Source: Motacilla alba alba
Taxonomy: Eukaryota > Chordata > Aves > Passeriformes > Motacillidae
Assembly: GCF_015832195.1 (NCBI RefSeq)
Contig: NC_052026.1
Location: 10,723,119-10,787,118 of the forward strand
DNA length: 64,000 nt
Direction: 5' to 3'
In this document: positions 54,459 to 64,000 of the stretch, one piece after another
Numbering within the stretch: the first letter of the stretch is position 1
How the letters are laid out: every line of letters starts with the position of its first letter
Made by a program: the position numbers and the translations under genes
The notes under the pieces: model-generated
What the model saw: only the letters and a program-made list of their open reading frames with translations
What the model was told of the DNA's origin: nothing
The model's database searches: none

Positions 54459-57400
54459 TGTGGCTCTTTGGGCTGGACGTGATCTGTTGATGGCATTGGC
54501 AGCACGTCCTGGCACGGGTGAGCACCCGGGAGTTGCTGTCCCCACAGCCAGCAGCTCACCCTGTCACCCTCTGTGTGCCTCCAGCCACATGCTCTGCCTC
54601 CATCTCAGCACTGAGGTCTACAGGGCCCCTCTGAGGAGATGGGAAGAGAAAAATCAGTGTCAAGCATGCTCTTCGTCCTGCAGAGCTGCTGCTGGGGTTG
54701 CAGGGGCTGGACCAGGGAAGGGCTGAAATCAGCTGGCTGGAGGGACACCATCCCATGCCTATCAATCAGATGGTGAAGGAAAACTACATGCGCTTTTCAC
54801 TCACCCACAATGTCTTTCAGTTAAAAAGACCAAATGTGATATGACTCCTCCTCAAGTCCCTTTGATATTTAGGGAGTGATAAATTAAGTTTTGTTTCAGC
54901 TGAGATCTAGCACGGCTCCACATGTCAGTTTGCTTCAGAAGTAGGCAGCTTTTCTATGCTTTTGAGTTAGAAAGCTCTGTTTATAATAAAACAAACATAC
55001 AGCTCCAGGAGTATAATATCCTTTGAGTGGAGTGGTTTCAAAGAGTTTTACAACCCATCTGGAAGACTGACTCTAACTATTAGGCCTGTTCTTTGAGAAA
55101 ATGCCTTATTCACACAGATAGTAGTATGATTCTGGCATTGCAAGCCAGAGGAATGAAATTTGTAAAGCCAGGCCTGCTGCACCATAAAACAGAGACACGG
55201 AGTTCACTGAGAAAGTGAAAAGGAACAGTTGTTAAAAAACCTCCAAGTTTAATTTTCTTTGTGTAAAATCTTTATCTGCTGGGAATGAGTCTGCCTCTCC
55301 CAGCACCAGCTCGCCTCTTGGAAGAGCATAAGTCATCTGTACTACTGAGCAATTAATTCTAATTTCTTATGCATGTCTCTCTTTGTTGCTGTTGCCATTA
55401 ACACATATTAAGATTGTAAGTTAAATATACAATGATTTAAGTTAATATCCTAATTGCTAGGTGTATAATTAAAACTTTGTACAAGTATTTTGCAGGTACA
55501 GCCAATGAAATGAGAGGTTTTATGTCAAAAGTGTCTTTGTCAAAAAGTAGCTTACCAGAGTTGGCCATATAAGTGCACCATTCCTCAAGGAACTGTGTCC
55601 AGGAACAAGGTTTTTAAAAAAAGAACAAGCTCTTCTTCCAAAACACGCAGTTTAACCCCATGGAAGAGTCCATCATCATCACAGGGTCAAACAGAATGAG
55701 GCACAAGGGTGCCAGGACCAAAGCTACAGCTCAGGTGGGTGTATGATGTATATAAACATGTATGTGTGTACAGTAAATCCTGTCTCTCTAGGCACATTTA
55801 TGCAGATAGACAGACACACTTCATATATGTTATGCTGAGACCCAGCACCTGATTTATCACTACCTGGCAATTTACCTGGTCTCCTCACACTCCTCACCAT
55901 CCCTGGTGTAACTAAAGCTGCTCAGCTCATGCCCCATACCTGCACAACCTTCAGTCCCCAGTGAGCTCTGCGTAGGAGACCTGATGGGGTTCTTAGGTTA
56001 GAGCATCTGACCAGGATGCATGTAAATTAGTGAGGTCAAAGAAAAACCCTTAAATTAAATTTAAAATTCCAGTTCAAAATTAAAGAGACATGGTCAGCAG
56101 AACTCTTCAGCAGGTATTTAATTTAAAAATACATTATCCTACATATACTGGTGGACTGCTCAGGTGCTGGTGTGCTCCCCTAACATGGAAGCAAATGGTG
56201 GCAAGTGTTTGTTGTTCTGCACCAAAGGGGTCTTACACCCTCTTGTCAATGTATGTTGCCTCTTGCTTTCAAAATGTGCTTTTTTCCTTGCTTGTTACAG
56301 CAATAAACTTTTCATTTCTGGGCAGGGCACCTGGTGGCTGCACTTGTGTCTCACTGTGCCTGAGCCCTCAGCCGTGGCCATGTCCTGCCCTGAGCGCTGC
56401 AAACCTGTTGGGTTCTGCTCCTTTGTGCTTCATCCTCAGGAAGGGGTGGTGCTGGGGTGCCACCAGAAGCTTCTATGGTTTGAATTTTGAATGGCAAAAG
56501 GAGTCTAACACGGACCTTGTGAAAGCAGAAGTCTCCCTTTAATAGACTATATCCTTAACTTTTGAGTTAACAAAATCAAGAACCCTTCCCCATCCTGTGC
56601 TTCCTTTTCACACTGATAAAATCTTTCCAGACCCAGACCAATGAGCAACCAGTCACACTCTCCTTCTCCTTAGTACACCAAGAAAAAGGCAAATTACAAT
56701 TTTTACATTACTTCCTAGCATTACAGTGAGTAATGTAAAAACACAGTGAGGGGTGTTTTGCACAGTTAAATTAGCAGCAAATCTTGAAATACAAATCTAT
56801 GTATTCACCAGGTGTGAGGCAGGTTATCCACTCAGCAGGAAAAGCCTCCCCAAGGTGGGCTGTGCAGTGCTGGCACAGTGTGCAGGGACACCTGGGTGAC
56901 AGAAGGGACATGGGTGCCATGGGCAGGCAGCTGCCTGGGCCCTGCCTGCAGCACCCATGGCCTGGGCAGAGCCACTTTAATTAATGTCAGTGCTTTGTAT
57001 TGACTGGAGTTTGGGAAGAAATTTTATGCCAATACTTTCAAAGCAGAGACAGCTGTGAGTAGCTGTTAAATAGACACAAACTAGAGCTCAGTCCAAAATA
57101 TGCATGTTCAACATAGTGCCTCAGATATAAGTTGTGCTACAAGACCACAAAAATGAAGAAACAAAAACATATTAATTATTTGAAATAGAAACACTCTCTT
57201 TTTAAGGCAGGCACCCTTTTTACATGTCTTGAGTATCCAATTGATTTTTTTAAATCTCTGAAGTCCCTTTATCTCAGTGCACTTATTTTATGAGAGCTAC
57301 ATTTTGACACATGGTTCTGGTTTATCATGTAATGCTTCAATAAGTAAATGCAAATTATTACTAATGATATTTTTAATTTGAAACATGACTTGGCCAAAAT

Positions 57401-58360
57401 TAAACTTTTCAAGCAAATAAATTAAAAGAGGTTTTTTTGGTCTTATTTCACAGATTAGTTTCAGTGTCTGACACACAAATTTCAAAGAAGTTCTCATTTA
57501 ATGTGAGTAGGACAAACAAAAAAAATCCAACAAAATCAACACCCCCCATACACCCCCAATCTTGAATGTGTCATTAAAACCACATGGATTTTAAATTCTT
57601 CTTCTTATACAGAAAATTGCATTAACGGATTTTGACCCCAAGACTAAGCCAAGTTACATGTGTTACAGGCCCAGCATCTCTGCTCTGATCCACAGGGCTG
57701 CTCCTGCATACTTAATAAATGCAGCCTACTGATGTAATAGCATCCTGCATATGTCTCATATTAAGGGTATTTTCCTAATAGTAATAGCATTATAAACCTG
57801 CCTACTTTGCTATTGAGTTACCCTATTTAGGATAATTTGCACAGAAAGACTATGCCTGAGCATGTGAACAAGCATATCATTTTATAACACTTAACATAAA
57901 ACTTAACACTTATCAAAATCAAAGCAAGCTGCCAGTTTGTTTCTAGAACCAGTATTTTTCCATTAAAAAAAAATCAGTTGTGTTCCTTGAATAATTTATT
58001 ATCTGCATTTTTGTTTTATTTTCCACATGGAATTGATGAAGAAAAAGTACTTTTTTTTTCTAAAGAAAGTTGGGAAGACTGAAAATTCACACATGGAAAA
58101 CAAATGAGCATCGGGAACCACTCCTCATAGCTAATGGCTACTTGGTATGTCGCCAGAATTCATATGGATCCTTAAAATCAAGTAAATTATGCCCGCAGTG
58201 ATAGCTCCCTTTGCTGGAGTCCCACAACAACCACCAAATGGTGGAGCGAAGCTGAACTGCCAAGTTTCATTTTTCACCTCCCGATTCCTTTCAATTAAGT
58301 AGATTTGTTTGCTGCAGAAGGGCCTATGCATATTTTATGGTCCCAGCCCCTCTCTCAGGT
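54459..58360. other. Noncoding DNA, no gene found
   Basis: GC-richer to about 54730, then AT-rich. The plus-strand frame at 56090-56542 (150 codons) has no recognisable domain and overlaps a second long plus-strand frame (56164-56490), so I reject both. The part from 58100 to 58310 is repeat-free, keeps several CpGs and holds the palindrome CCACCAAATGGTGG (58231-58244). Confidence 0.5.
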
Positions 58361-58402
58361 GCGCTCGCAGCCGCCGTGCCCGGGCACGCACGTCCTCCCG
58401 CA
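58361..58402. other. CpG cluster with 14-bp GC palindrome
   Basis: Eight CpG dinucleotides in 42 bases, against a CpG-poor background elsewhere. It contains the perfect palindrome CGTGCCCGGGCACG (58375-58388). It is too short for a CpG island by usual length criteria and abuts the CCACT array. It could be the edge of a minisatellite-like GC-rich patch or a small unmethylated element. Confidence 0.6.
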
Positions 58403-58411
58403 GCCCCTCTA

Positions 58412-58466
58412 CCACTCCACTCCACTCCACTCCACTCCACTCCACTCCACTCCACTCCACTCCACT
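58412..58466 (+). repeat. (CCACT)11 pentanucleotide array
   Basis: Eleven perfect CCACT units, then a degenerate CCCACTCCC. The minus strand is (AGTGG)n, with regularly spaced GG pairs. Because five is not a multiple of three and the unit has no stop codon, long frames open in several frames at 58305-58639 on both strands (HSTPL repeats on plus, GVEWS repeats on minus). These are artefacts of the repeat. Confidence 0.97.
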
Positions 58467-59474
58467 CCCACTCCCGTCCTGCCTGCACTGGGCAGCAGCT
58501 CCTGGAGGCACAGCTGATGCCTGCCACGGTGCCAAGGCAAAAATCAGAAAGGAATGGCAGCAGTGAGAGCACTCAGACGTGTGCATCTTCTTTAAAGAGC
58601 CCACTAAATGAAAATGGAGAGAATGGCAGTTTTGTATAAAAAAGATGAGTTACTCTCCTGCTCTGTTCTTGTGATAAGAGATCACACAGTTTAAATGCCT
58701 TATTGAACTCAAGGTTAAGGAACCCGCCACTCATCACACAACAGATTAAATAACTGGTGAATTATGTGCAAGAAAAATTAGGATGGATTACAAATATCTG
58801 TTAAGGCTATGATAAATATTTATAAACAATCTTCCTTGCAGAACATGTCTCTGTCATTCATTTCACTGCAATGAAAAACCTCGAACAATGGAACTAATGA
58901 CTACATTGTTCCAAAGTTAAGTAGTATATCTAATAAGGAAAATAATCAAATGAGCCAAATTCTTTATGAACATGACAGTGAAGCAATTAAAATAAATGTG
59001 ATTTTCCAGATCAAAACTTCTGGCTGTTAATTGCTATATGGCACCTATCCTAGTCATATGAGTTTCCCTTGCAGCTGTTTTTATTTCATGATACATTTTG
59101 AAATCCCAGGAGCCTAGTCCTGGGATCTGCCATACAGACAGTTAGCCTGAAAACCAGGATGCTTATCAAGTGTTTATAATCTGGGTAGATGAACTCTCAA
59201 GACAGACCTCTGAGAACAAGCACTTTCTTGCCATTTGCATTTTGTTTGCAATGTGTTTCCAATGAAGATAATTTATTGATGCACACTTGTGGGGCTGCAG
59301 CACGTGGGTTCTCTGCCATATGCAGGCGAGCAGAGGATGAGGCATGGGGAGCAGGAGGTGCTCCTGCCTCCCCCGTGCTGGGGGCTGAGGCCACCACAGA
59401 TAATGTGGTACAGGAGCTACGATGCACTAAATACAGACACAATTCTCTCTATCTGACGGCAGAATTCTCTGGGC
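58467..59474. other. Repeat-free noncoding DNA, candidate regulatory block
   Basis: From about 58640 to 59060 the sequence is AT-rich and repeat-free. It contains a FOX-like AAATATTTATAAACAAT (58815-58831) and inverted SOX-like words GAACAATG (58883-58890) and CATTGTTC (58904-58911). The texture is that of a vertebrate enhancer, but conservation is not visible here. The plus frame at 59189-59578 reads through a poly-T tract and is rejected. Confidence 0.3.
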
Positions 59475-59492
59475 TTTTTTTTTTTTTTTTTT
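59475..59492. repeat. Poly-T tract (T18)
   Basis: Eighteen T followed by GCAG. It resembles a splice-acceptor polypyrimidine tract, but no exon follows. Confidence 0.9.
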
Positions 59493-60184
59493 GCAGTTTC
59501 TGCTGTTTATGGGTGTTTGGGTTGGGGAGCAGTGGGACAGGAGGGCTGCAGCCTCTGCAGGGGAATGAGCCTATCTAACATACAACACATGACCCCCTGA
59601 GCTGGAGTGCACGTGGGAACCTGGCAGAGTCCAGCCGCTTATTCTAAGCTGCGTTTCAGTATCTGTGGGTTATTAATGAGATTAAAGAACTCGGTTACAG
59701 GCAATGACAAATGCAGTTTGTCCAACATTAAGCAGATATTGGCATCCTAAGGTGCAACTCAGGAGTCAATGAGCTCAGCTATTGAACAAGCTAAAGCCAT
59801 GAGCAATATGATATTGATTAGACAACGGGTATTGCCTTTGCCCGCTTAGTTTTATTGGGTGAGGCTCCATGCAACGTGTTTTTATCTGGGAAACTTAAGG
59901 AAAATAATTTAAAATGTTGCAAGGAGAGCCTAGAAACCTTTGTGCTTTTCTTTTTAAAGACTACAGATGTCTTGTCTTCTGTCTTTAAAACTGCATCTAC
60001 TCCATCCCCACCTTCCAAAAAGATCAAGGGTAATAATAATAACTATAATAATATAGTATTCTGGAATTTTTCTACATGTCTCAAGAGAACTTTAATATTT
60101 TCCAGGAAGTGTTTTCTGACAACAGCCGCCTCTTCTACTGTTCCTTTTACCCTACTTGCACTGCCAGTGCTGTTGAGGCCAAGT
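59493..60184. other. Noncoding DNA, no gene found
   Basis: No gene. GACAAATGCAGTTTGTC (59708-59724) is a 6-bp-arm inverted repeat within a CpG-retaining AT-rich part at 59640-59850. A weak (ATA)-rich patch lies near 60030-60055. Confidence 0.5.
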
Positions 60185-60230
60185 TAAAATGGTGTCTTTA
60201 AACGTGCTAAAATGGTGTCTTTAAATGTGC
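60185..60230. repeat. 23-bp tandem duplication
   Basis: Two 23-bp units (60185-60207 and 60208-60230; each starts TAAAATGGTGTCTTTAAA) differ at one base, ACGTGC against ATGTGC, the change expected from CpG decay. A fairly recent local duplication. Confidence 0.95.
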
Positions 60231-60666
60231 TTTTCTGCAGCAGACCTTTGCTACAGAAAACACTTTTGCTAACCAAAACCATGTAGCATTCAGCTATCCT
60301 TCACAATCTGCAATTTCCCCTGCTCTGTGCAATTCCTGCTTTCCCCTTGCTGTTTCCAGGCACTGCCAATGCCAGCATTTAGTTTTGCTTTGCAGATAAT
60401 AGGAATTGGTTAAAACTTGAGCTTTAGGTCAAGTTAGTCTCACTTCAAATTGTCATGCTGGACAGTGTGTGTGGTGCCAGTGTGGGTCCAGCTGTTCCCT
60501 GGGGGGCTTTTGGGCCATGTCTGCCAATCTGCCCAATCTGGCTGGGCAACATACAGAGCTCTCCCACCTCTCAAGGATCTGCTTGGGTCAGGACCCCAGG
60601 TAGCCTCAAACCCCAACTAAAACACTTCTGTTGCGGAGGCCAGTGGGATACTTCAGTTATTAGTCT
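60231..60666. other. Unique noncoding DNA, no gene found
   Basis: No exon, RNA gene or transposon recognised. Confidence 0.6.
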
Positions 60667-61535
60667 TTACATCCTTCTTACTTCTGGATCCTGACTTGAT
60701 GAGCTCACCCATGACCCTCTGGGGTGAAGGAAGGCAGGGATATAGCAATAGTATCCCTGGAGAAAATGTCCTCTTACACTCTTTTTCCCATCATTTGCAT
60801 ACCCTTTCTCTGAGGGCTTTTTTTTTTTTTCTTTTAATCCCACAGCACTATCATGTTTGCCAGCCCCAACATCACGTTCTTCTCTTTCATCAGAAGACTG
60901 ACTCATAGCATCTTTCAATTTGGACTCAGTTTGGTTTTTTTTTTCCTGTGGGACTTTGGCCCAAATAACACAACACACAAAGCATCTGCCCAGACTTGAC
61001 ACGCAGTGAGGCATCGCCCAGCATGGGGGTGAACCAAGACCCATATTTTCACCATCTTTTTGCTCCCAGGAATTTTTCTGTACTGAGACTATCGTACCTG
61101 AGTTTATGTGTGGCAGCTTAGCATTTCCCCTCCCTCCATGGGTGACAGCTGCTTTCTCACTCTCCAGGCTTCTGAGCATGGAACTGTTAATTCTTTTTCT
61201 CCAGCCTGATCCATGCCCAGTGCTCCAGCACTGCTGCCAGCTCTGGTTCCAGTTTGTAAGGCCGCTTCTCGCAGCTACTGCTGCTCCCTCTGCTCTTGAA
61301 CCTGATGCTTTCCACCTCCAGGCTCTGCAAGGAGAGGCATGAGGCAGGATGTGTGGAGTGCCTGGAGGAGTGGGTGAACGGCTTCTGGACCCACATTCAG
61401 AGCAGCTTCTCCATCTGCACCACGTCCCGGGAATACAAAATGGCACCGAGTTGTACTTCTGCTCATTAGATGTGGGCAAACTTGGCTAGAGCACAAGTGC
61501 AAAAGCTCATCTTTCTTCAGCTGCTTGTAATTCAT
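60667..61535 (-). pseudogene. Possible decayed coding sequence, unidentified (minus strand)
   Basis: The longest open frame of the window lies here on the minus strand (61479-60667, 270 codons). Its first codon is TTG, not ATG; the first in-frame ATG is codon 101 (61179), leaving about 170 codons. The part after it is rich in Lys, Glu and Ser and looks disordered. Overlapping it, another frame starts with a true ATG at 61535 and reads MNYKQLKKDELLHLC, an amphipathic protein-like start. A third frame at about 61396-61187 continues with Leu/Glu-rich text (LQSLEVESIRF) and then stops. Protein-like pieces spread over frames with stops between them suggest a frameshifted remnant, perhaps of a retroelement gag-like gene, though the family is not recognised. 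Chance cannot be excluded. A poly-T on the plus strand (60818-60830) gives a Lys run in the long frame. Confidence 0.25.
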
Positions 61536-64000
61536 GCTTGAGCAAGAACATTATTTGGGGCTTAAGTCAGATTCCTCTAAGTAGGTCACAATTCTTCTTC
61601 TAGACACAAATTCCTGCCTCTGACTTCTCAGAAACACAGATTCTCAGTCTCTCCTGATTTGTGTAACACCTCAGGTGCCCTCTTATCATATTTATCAGCT
61701 CATCAAATGAATCCACAAAACAGTTACGAACTTGCTGCCTGATAGGGTTGAGACTTGGAAAAGTTCCTCTGCCTTGGTTGGCAGCCATTTCTCTGGCTCA
61801 TTTGCATGGCTGATTTTTCCCATTTTAATGATGTTTTACTGTTAGCCCTGTAGCCAGGTAAAAGGCTGTAACTTGCATCTCCTATGGTCAGTGCATCAAT
61901 GAAAGGGCAAGAGGCTGCAGAGAGGGCCAGAAGTTCCAGTCCATACGAGGCTTGCTCTCTGAAAGAGATGCAATGCAGTCAATGCTATAAAACAGAATTA
62001 ATTTTAGTGGTATAGAGATTGATTCCTCAAATCATGGCAGCATGTGTTAGACATTAGTCTTATTCTTTTGTACAGCACTATGAGGGGCTTGGACACACCC
62101 AGTGCTACAAGGAGGGAGATAAAATAATGCAATGAGATATAGGCTAGAGTAGAAGACAGTACAGCACAATACAATATAACACACACAAGGAATGCATATT
62201 GTGTACAAGGACTGACGGAGTATGGATTTAAGACAATTCTGCAGTAGAGTTCTGCAGAGAGCTTGTCCTGATGCTGTTGAAAATTGTGGTGATTTTCTTG
62301 TTTCAAGTTAAAAGAAAGATAGAGAGGAAGAGAGATGTTTTAGCCCCTTCAATAGCATATGAATCTCACCTTTAACAATAACAGTGGGAAGTATGAACCA
62401 TTCAAACACTGCAATGTCACACTAGAGAGATGTGGAGGTAGAGACTTACAGGTAAATATGTTTTTTACCAAAGTTATCTGGCTAGGGGAGACTATCCATG
62501 GGAGTGGAGAGCTCTGATTAGAAGACATATGTTTGGACATTTATCTGCATCACGGTCCCAGATGTTTTTTGTTCTTCGATTGCCACCTTGGTGTGCAGTG
62601 GTAAAATGCTGGCACTGGATCACAGACTTGTTTCTGTGGTCACCTTTGTATCACCAAAATGTGCTGGAGTGTCATTTTACAGTGGAATACAGGATGCCCT
62701 CGGGCTTTTATGTTTTATTTTTTTGTTTCTGTGAAGTTAATTTTCACTTCCTATTCTGAAAACAAACAAAATGGTAAATGTCTAATTGAATAGACTGCTG
62801 GAAAAGCCAAAGGGGAAGATTGAGCACGTGAACTTCTGTGAAGCAAATGCCTTTGTTTCCAAACAGTCTATTGATAGAAAATATTTGACATTTTCCTTCC
62901 ACAGGGGCGTTAACAATTATAATTTGCTAGTACATACATCGTGAGTACTTTGAGATTTTGAACAGAACATCTGTTGGTCAAAGATGAAAAAAACCTTGAA
63001 AAAAAATAATCTATTTTTCCAGGGTTATGAATCTAACAGCATCACAAATTATCTCTAGGAAAACATTTCAAAAGCCTGAACTTGCACTTATGGAAAAAGG
63101 AACACAGATAGAGGAAACAGATAAATATGCGTTGTGTTAGTAGGCTTTGTTTTCTGAAATGATATATTGTTCCGGAGAAGCAGTTAACAAACAAATTACT
63201 GTCTGTGTCCAATACAGCCAGATCTTTGGTTCCACCGAGCAGATGTTGAGGTGAAGCAGATTAAAGCTTAATTCACAATAGGGCTGTACCACAGGAAAGG
63301 TGCCCTAAGTTTATCTATTGTTAAATAATATAATTTATTGTCTTAGAGGGCTACAGAGCAATTTCTGTTCCTTTTCTACTTTTTGAACAAAGATTTATAA
63401 CACAGATAATCCCCAATTTTAGATATTTGCTGCAGGTTATATTTGAAAGAATTTCCCAAAAGACTGATAACCCCTTTTTTTCCCCTTAACCACAGTCGAA
63501 CCAACGAACTAATATGATGCCTGCTTCAAATAAATGTATTTGCTGCCTCTGTGCATGATAAGTTTTCATTTAGTCTATGATCAGCTGACAGTATGCAAGT
63601 TTGCAGATACCAGTAATTGAATACAGATAACCTTGGTTGTTGACCTATGCAGAGCCATGACTGTCTAGTTTCCATTGTTTCTGTTTTTGCTAGTTGACAC
63701 AAAACTGATGTGGGCTGAATTTATATATTAGCCCTCCATTATAGTGGGAATTGCTTATCGTTATGGATGGATATTGCAAGAAGTTTCTATTTATTTAACC
63801 TAATAAGAAGGCAAAAAGGAATGTGATTGGGCCAACTCAGGAACAAATTTAACCCTTAGCAACCTGGCTAGTTTCTGCATAGATAGCAGAGCATGGAAAG
63901 GACATCTGTCTTGTTTCCATTTTTTCACAAATTGATTTTTTTTGTTGGAAGGATTATATTTTTTTCCTAGCAAACAATGCCATGAAATATTGAAAAACTG
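61536..64000. other. Unique noncoding DNA, no gene found
   Basis: AT-rich sequence. Open frames are 100 codons or fewer. The part from about 63150 to 63350 is repeat-free and keeps isolated CpGs, but nothing there can be assigned. No RNA gene or transposon recognised. Confidence 0.6.

Noticed and set aside
56090..56542. 150-codon plus-strand open frame
   Set aside because: No recognisable protein pattern, and a second frame on the same strand is open over most of its length.
58305..58639. Several 70-100 codon frames with HSTPL or GVEWS repeats
   Set aside because: They are generated by the (CCACT)11 array, which is stop-free in every frame.
59475..59496. Poly-T followed by GCAG as a splice acceptor
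   Set aside because: No following exon-like frame, branch point context or donor. A homopolymer followed by CAG is common by chance.

Overview
This is noncoding vertebrate DNA, almost certainly from a bird and most likely a passerine. Two retroposons point there. One is a tRNA-Ile-derived SINE with a CR1-type 3' end near 12.0 kb, the architecture of the passerine element TguSINE1. The other is the 3' end of a chicken-repeat-1 (CR1) LINE at 54.3 kb, which is the main bird LINE family. The sequence is AT-leaning and CpG-poor and has few recognisable transposons, as bird intergenic or intronic DNA usually does. I found no bacterial, viral or plasmid architecture. I also found no protein-coding exon, rRNA, functional tRNA, CRISPR array or operon that I can defend. 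The many short open frames have the length, frame distribution and composition of chance frames.

Layout: 1-12 kb is unique AT-rich DNA with homopolymer tracts and one pyrimidine-rich tract. 11.5-14.4 kb holds an old palindromic repeat relic, the SINE and a perfect 12-bp hairpin. 16-18.5 kb has an (ATT)13 microsatellite, palindromic homeodomain-type motifs and an A-rich 10-bp tandem repeat. 28-34.3 kb holds an 11-bp near-perfect palindrome, old palindromic relics, two MIR-like SINE relics and a (TA)n run. 37.4-41.3 kb has two adjacent palindromic relics, then long repeat-free DNA that looks like conserved noncoding sequence. 42-45 kb has two small tandem duplications and another relic. 46-52 kb has a dispersed duplicated motif and an RFX-like paired motif. 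54-54.5 kb is a (TGTCTA)10 hexanucleotide array directly followed by the CR1 fragment. 58.2-59.8 kb has a CpG cluster with a 14-bp GC palindrome beside an exact (CCACT)11 array, then DNA with a paired SOX-like motif. 60.7-61.5 kb holds the longest open frame on the minus strand and an overlapping decayed, coding-like stretch I could not identify.

No set of genes working together is visible. The window reads as a gene desert or large intron whose function, if any, would be cis-regulatory. I found no new biological system. The points most worth checking are the decayed coding-like stretch at 60.7-61.5 kb, the recurrent old palindromic repeats, and the repeat-free blocks at 38.1-39.2 and 58.1-59.8 kb. 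Repeat-family names, conservation and motif function are from recognition by eye and need database searches.
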